A stretch of 17,165 bases of DNA from SIAJ01 sp036266155 (GTDB taxonomy: Bacteria; Planctomycetota; Planctomycetia; Gemmatales; Gemmataceae), in assembly GCA_036266155.1 (NCBI GenBank), contig DATANR010000375.1, forward strand, positions 1 to 17,165. The letters run 5' to 3'. The notes beneath the pieces were generated by a model. The model was not told the DNA's origin, did not search any database, and was given only the letters and a program-made list of their open reading frames with translations. The position numbers were made by a program, and so were the translations under genes. Below, one piece after another: positions 14,072 to 17,165 of the stretch. The stretch's first letter is position 1. Each line of letters starts with the position of its first letter.

Positions 14072-15472
14072 TCAATTGCGGAACCCAATGGTGATGAGTT
14101 CCTCTTCCGCTTCTTCGGTCACCTCGGGATGCGATGAACCGCATCCGCTCGATTTGGACTTGAGCTTGCGCCGGGCCATCCGCTCGCTGCCTTCAGGGAT
14201 AATGACCGACCGCGTCCCTTGCAGCAACGAGCTGACGCCGCGTGTGACCGTCGTCTCGGTCGTGATCGGCTTGTCCTGGGCCTGATAGCGAACGATCTGC
14301 CCTTCAAAGTTGCGGAGCACGACCGCGTCTTCGCCTGCCGAGATCAGGTAGTTCGGCATCACCGGAATCTTGCCGCCGCCGTGCGGGCTGTCGACGACGT
14401 AGGTCGGGATGCCGAGGCCGGACATGTGGCCGCGCAGCCCTTCCATGATCTCCATCCCCTTCCACACTGAGGTGCGGAAGTGGCCGGCCCCAGTGACGGG
14501 GTCGCAATGGAAGATGTAGTACGGCCGCACTTTGATCCGCAGCAAGCCGCGAAGCAGCTTGCGCATCGTCTCCAGGCTGTCATTGACGCCCTGGAGCAAG
14601 ACGGTGTGATTGTTGACCGGCATGCCGGCCTTGAGCAATGCGTTACAGACCTTCTTCGCCTCCGGCGTGATCTCACGCGGATGGTTGAAGTGAGTCTGTA
14701 TCCACACTTTCTTGGCCGAACGCAGCAATCGCAAGAGGTCCTTGTCGTAGAGCCGTTGCGGCAACGTGACCGGCACCCTTGTACCGATGCGAATCACGTC
14801 AACGTGCTTGATCCGCGACAGGCCGTCCAGGAAGAATTTTAACTTTGGCGTCGGCAACGTGAGCGGGTCGCCGCCCGAGATGATGACGTCCTTGATCTCC
14901 GAATGCTTGGCGACGTACTCGACCATGCGCTGATCGTCGCGCGTGATCGCTTCCCAGCCGCCGCGGGTGAGCGTGGCGCGTTTGCGCGTGCAGAAACGGC
15001 AATACATTGAGCAGGCAGGCGTCGTGACGAGCAAGGCCCGATCCGGATAGCGGTGCGTCACACCGGGGACCGGCGAGTCCTTGTCTTCTTCGAGCGGATC
15101 TTCGAGTTCGTAGCCGGACGGATTGTCCAACTCGCGGCCATCGGGGACCGCCTGCAGACGAATCGGGTCGGCCGGGTTGTTGGGATCGATCAGCGAGAAG
15201 TAGTACGGTGGGATGACGACCTTGAAGTCGGCTTCCAGCCGGCCAATCTTCTCCAGCTCCTTGTCGTCGAAAGTCAGCAGTGTGCGAAGCTGACGGACGG
15301 AGCGGATGGCGTTTTGCATCTGCCAACGCCAGTCGTCCCACTTGTCTTGCGGAACGTCTTTCCAGAACGGATGGCGGCGCGGGCTACTAGGGGGTTCGTC
15401 GTCGTCGAAGGCGGGCATGGGTTGCGGGACCGCCACGGACTCAACAAAAGAGCGGGCTTCCATATCGCTCAT
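14072..15472 (-). CDS. kamA: Lysine 2,3-aminomutase-type radical SAM/PLP enzyme
   Basis: Predicted to turn L-lysine into beta-lysine by moving the alpha-amino group, using a 4Fe-4S cluster, SAM and PLP in the cytoplasm. With the chosen start it is 466 aa, close to full-length KamA and longer than EF-P-linked EpmB (about 340). Cluster cysteines are C154, C158 and C161 (CSMYCRFC), followed by R163; SGGDPL is at 199-204; the PLP lysine is K368 in GGGKIP. D324 (HCDP) and D361 (VVDSP) align with the two aspartates that bind the lysine side-chain amine in the clostridial enzyme. C276 is kept, but the C-terminal CxCxxC zinc motif is replaced by a single CGSSH, so the dimer-zinc site seems changed. 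The ATG at 15472 has GGAGG 13 nt upstream, rather far. A longer frame to 15676 exists but its extra residues are not protein-like. The ATP-grasp gene follows. Confidence 0.93.
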   Translation of the reverse strand: MSDMEARSFVESVAVPQPMPAFDDDEPPSSPRRHPFWKDVPQDKWDDWRWQMQNAIRSVRQLRTLLTFDDKELEKIGRLEADFKVVIPPYYFSLIDPNNPADPIRLQAVPDGRELDNPSGYELEDPLEEDKDSPVPGVTHRYPDRALLVTTPACSMYCRFCTRKRATLTRGGWEAITRDDQRMVEYVAKHSEIKDVIISGGDPLTLPTPKLKFFLDGLSRIKHVDVIRIGTRVPVTLPQRLYDKDLLRLLRSAKKVWIQTHFNHPREITPEAKKVCNALLKAGMPVNNHTVLLQGVNDSLETMRKLLRGLLRIKVRPYYIFHCDPVTGAGHFRTSVWKGMEIMEGLRGHMSGLGIPTYVVDSPHGGGKIPVMPNYLISAGEDAVVLRNFEGQIVRYQAQDKPITTETTVTRGVSSLLQGTRSVIIPEGSERMARRKLKSKSSGCGSSHPEVTEEAEEELITIGFRN

Positions 15473-15485
15473 ACAGGTGCGGTGA

Positions 15486-15490
15486 CCTCC
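15486..15490 (-). promoter_or_regulatory. Probable ribosome binding site of kamA
   Basis: GGAGG on the minus strand, 13 nt from the ATG at 15472. The spacing is longer than usual, but it is the only strong purine box near a start in this frame and supports 15472 over 15676. Confidence 0.45.
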
Positions 15491-15574
15491 AGCATTGGTG
15501 TTCCCGGCTCTTGCGAACTCCCGCAGTCCGCGGGCCGGGTTACTTGGCGGTGCATCAACTCGCGCCGATACGAC

Positions 15575-15586
15575 CGTATTAATACG
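15575..15586. promoter_or_regulatory. 12-bp palindrome CGTATTAATACG upstream of kamA
   Basis: A perfect 12-bp palindrome in an AT-richer patch, about 100 bp before the kamA start. It could be an operator for a dimeric regulator; TATTAA within it could also act as a -10 box, but I find no good -35. It is the main candidate control site of the kamA unit. Confidence 0.35.
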
Positions 15587-15654
15587 ACATGGTAACGTTG
15601 GTCTTTGAAAACACAAGTTCTTCCGTCCAGATTCCGAACACTTTTCTTCAATCT

Positions 15655-15792
15655 CGCGCGCGACGTCGAAGCGCATGATGACGACATCAACGCGCTGATC
15701 GCGCGCGAATCATAACGTCACGCGCGTCGCGTCCTGTTTCTCGCGGTACTTCTGCGCGCTCGCGAGGCAATCTCGCAGCGTGAACGCGCGCG
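15655..15792. repeat. Cluster of alternating CG tracts in the kamA upstream region
   Basis: Three (CG)4 tracts occur within 138 bp: 15655-15662, 15700-15707 and 15785-15792. A (CG)3 lies at 15721-15726. The first two share the 10-bp palindrome TCGCGCGCGA and are 45 bp apart; the third is ACGCGCGCGT. The 15473-15871 stretch has no credible complete gene; its remaining content is the coding-like tail at 15713-15871 and the palindrome at 15575. Confidence 0.6.
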
Positions 15793-15871
15793 TGGGGCGA
15801 ACGTCGCCAAGCGCCTGATTTTCTCGAACGATTTGGACGGTGAGTTGCGCATTCGACAGCTGAGAGCGCGA
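15710..15871 (-). other. Coding-like tail in frame after the aminotransferase stop
   Basis: Directly after the TGA of the aminotransferase (15872-15874) the same frame stays open for 53 codons to a TGA at 15710-15712. The encoded peptide looks protein-like, for example NAQLTVQIVRENQALG and then FTLRDCLASAQKYREKQD. By hand count 39 of 53 third positions are G or C against 25 of 53 second positions, the pattern of a real gene in this GC-rich DNA. It has no ATG start. It may be a remnant of a lost gene, or a C-terminal extension reached by readthrough. I favour a remnant, because the enzyme is already full length. Confidence 0.35.
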
Positions 15872-17095
15872 TCACGAGATGTCGTTGAGCGCGGCCACGA
15901 GTCGCGTGACGTCGTCGCGCGTGTTGTAGTGCAAGAGTCCGACGCGCACCATGCCATGCGGTTCGACGCCGAGAGCCTCGGTCAACGGCAACGCGTAATA
16001 GTTGCCGTGCCAGGCGAAGACCTTGTGCGCTGCGAGGTGCTTCGCGACCTCACCAGGTGTCCGTCGCGCGTGCGTAAACGAGACCGTCGGCACACGTTGA
16101 TCGAGTCGCTTCGGATCGGTACTGCCGTACACACGCACGCCTCGAACCGACGCGAGCCCTTCCAGCAACATGGCCCCGACTTCGCGCTCGTAGCGTTCAA
16201 TTTCCGCGAACGCACGCCGCAGACAGGCACGCCGATTGCCTGTTTCTCCGAGAGTTTTGCCGATTTCCGCGAGATAGGCCACGGCGGCCCCCGTGCCCGC
16301 GATGGCCGCGAAGTTCTGCGTTCCCGTCATCCAGCGGTCCGGCAGCGTCTCCGGACAGGGTCGCACCTTGTACGCCGGCAGTTCCTCCATCAACGCCCGT
16401 TTGCCATAGAGGATGCCGACGTGCGGCCCGAAGAACTTGTAAGCCGAGCAGCAAAGGAAGTCGCAATCCCACACGGCCACGTCCATCAAAAGGTGCGGTG
16501 CGTGGTGAACCGCGTCGAGGAATACGAGTGCACTAACCTCGTGGGCGAGCCGAATCATCTCTGGGAACGGGTTCCGCGTGCCGACCGCATTCGACGCGCA
16601 GCCGACGGCCACGAGCTTCGTGCGCGGCGACAACAGCCGCCGATAGTCCTCCAGGTCGAGCGTGCAGTCTTCCGCACGGATGGCAACATGGCGAATCGTC
16701 ACGCCACGGTCCTGCGCCGCCCGCACCCACGGCGACACATTGGCATCATGATCAAGCCGCGTGACGATCACCTCGTCGCCCGGCCGCCAACGCGTGGCGA
16801 TGGCCCGCGATAGGGCGAAGGTCATCGTCGTCATGTTGGCGCCAAAGGCGATGCAGCCGTCGTCCGGGGTGCCGAGCAGGTCGGCACAGGCACGCCGAGC
16901 TTCATCGACGACGGCATCCGACTCCTGGCTCGTCGCGAAGGCGCCACCGTGGTTGGCGTTGTGGCGGATGTAATAGTTGGCGATCGCGTCGATTACCGAC
17001 TGCGGAACTTGGCTGCCGGCGGCACCATCGAGGAAGGCGGCATCACGCCGGAGGGCAGGGAATTGGGGGCGGATGGTAGTTGGATCAAATTGCAT
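15872..17095 (-). CDS. PLP enzyme of the cysteine-desulfurase fold (aminotransferase class V)
   Basis: Fold-type I PLP protein, 407 aa, resembling the cysteine-desulfurase-like subfamily typified by V. cholerae VC1184 (recognised from memory of the pattern FDPTTIRPQFPAL, NHGGAF, LDHDANVSPW). H116 should stack on PLP, D194 (LDAVHHAPH) holds the ring nitrogen, and K220 (SAYKFFGPH) forms the Schiff base. The loop that carries the catalytic Cys in SufS-type enzymes reads AWHGNYYALP (361-370) with no Cys, so sulfur transfer by the usual route is unlikely. The true reaction is unknown; a lyase or aminotransferase on another amino acid is possible. The ATG at 17095 has GGGGA 7 nt upstream and starts the family's usual N-terminus; a longer frame to 17155 adds 20 Arg-rich residues that look like leader DNA. 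Same strand as kamA but about 400 nt away. Confidence 0.9.
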   Translation of the reverse strand: MQFDPTTIRPQFPALRRDAAFLDGAAGSQVPQSVIDAIANYYIRHNANHGGAFATSQESDAVVDEARRACADLLGTPDDGCIAFGANMTTMTFALSRAIATRWRPGDEVIVTRLDHDANVSPWVRAAQDRGVTIRHVAIRAEDCTLDLEDYRRLLSPRTKLVAVGCASNAVGTRNPFPEMIRLAHEVSALVFLDAVHHAPHLLMDVAVWDCDFLCCSAYKFFGPHVGILYGKRALMEELPAYKVRPCPETLPDRWMTGTQNFAAIAGTGAAVAYLAEIGKTLGETGNRRACLRRAFAEIERYEREVGAMLLEGLASVRGVRVYGSTDPKRLDQRVPTVSFTHARRTPGEVAKHLAAHKVFAWHGNYYALPLTEALGVEPHGMVRVGLLHYNTRDDVTRLVAALNDIS

Positions 17096-17125
17096 GTTCA
17101 ATTCCCCACGACGAAGGCGAGCGGA

Positions 17126-17139
17126 GCGGCGTAAGCCGC
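17126..17139. repeat. Short inverted repeat GCGGC-GTAA-GCCGC upstream of the aminotransferase
   Basis: Five-bp arms around GTAA in the leader of the last gene. It resembles the other short GC-rich repeat in this window (GCGGCGTAGCG) in composition but is not the same. It may belong to the same class of intergenic elements; evidence is thin. Confidence 0.3.
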
Positions 17140-17165
17140 CCGATAATGGCGACACAGCGCAACAG

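Noticed and set aside
15473..15676. N-terminal extension of kamA to 534 codons
   Set aside because: The 68 extra residues show no family similarity, and the region holds the operator-like palindrome and the GGAGG box before 15472.
15687..15875. 62-codon minus-strand frame MIALSAVECATHRPNR...
   Set aside because: Arg-rich with no coding-like codon pattern; the neighbouring frame at 15713-15871 fits better.
17096..17155. N-terminal extension of the aminotransferase by 20 residues
   Set aside because: Arg-rich, overlaps a small inverted repeat, and the family normally starts at the MQFDP segment with GGGGA upstream.
1..17165. tRNA, rRNA, IS element or CRISPR array
   Set aside because: No cloverleaf, rRNA signature, transposase or regularly spaced direct repeats were seen by eye; a tRNAscan or Infernal run could still reveal a small RNA.

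Overview
The window looks like a piece of a high-GC planctomycete chromosome, probably a Gemmata-type (Gemmatales) lineage. This is inference. It rests on a Tat-exported WD40 protein whose C-terminal helical domain resembles planctomycete proteins, a very large cytoplasmic TPR protein with a papain-fold-like insert, a csrA gene, and loosely packed genes with short 'GCCGCTTGCGGCGTAGCG'-type intergenic repeats. There are no rRNA or tRNA genes, IS elements, phage genes or CRISPR arrays that I can see.

Layout. Positions 1-79 (-) hold the 5' end of a gene for a Sec-exported protein, divergent from alaS (161-2848, +). alaS is followed 19 nt later by an orphan 145-aa gene (2868-3305, +). A hairpin terminator (about 3346-3393) separates this pair from the convergent csrA (3422-3667, -), which has a recognisable promoter and a strong Shine-Dalgarno. 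Next comes a two-gene minus-strand unit: a 149-aa helical protein (9863-10312), then a 1959-aa TPR protein (3956-9835), with a consensus -10 in front of the pair. Divergent from it is the Tat-exported WD40 protein (10457-12976, +). It converges on a minus-strand pair: a lysine 2,3-aminomutase-like radical SAM enzyme (kamA, 14072-15472) and a D-Ala-D-Ala-ligase-like ATP-grasp enzyme (12992-14017). A perfect 18-bp inverted repeat sits in the 54-nt gap between these two. A PLP enzyme of the cysteine-desulfurase fold (15872-17095, -) ends the window, separated from kamA by about 400 nt of unusual DNA.

How the genes may work together. The strongest candidate for an undescribed system is the kamA/ATP-grasp pair. 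KamA keeps the cluster cysteines, the PLP lysine and both aspartates that hold the lysine side chain, so beta-lysine is a plausible product. The ATP-grasp enzyme keeps the Ddl catalytic core but has a different N-terminus, so it may join an amino acid such as beta-lysine to something else. This is a hypothesis from gene order only. A second curiosity is the TPR protein, whose C39-like domain seems to have lost its catalytic cysteine and which carries a large internal duplication. alaS and csrA are ordinary housekeeping or regulatory genes.

Several start codons here were moved from the longest possible reading frame, because the extra N-terminal residues are encoded by repeat or leader DNA and a better ribosome binding site lies further in (kamA, the ATP-grasp gene, the aminotransferase and the 149-aa gene).
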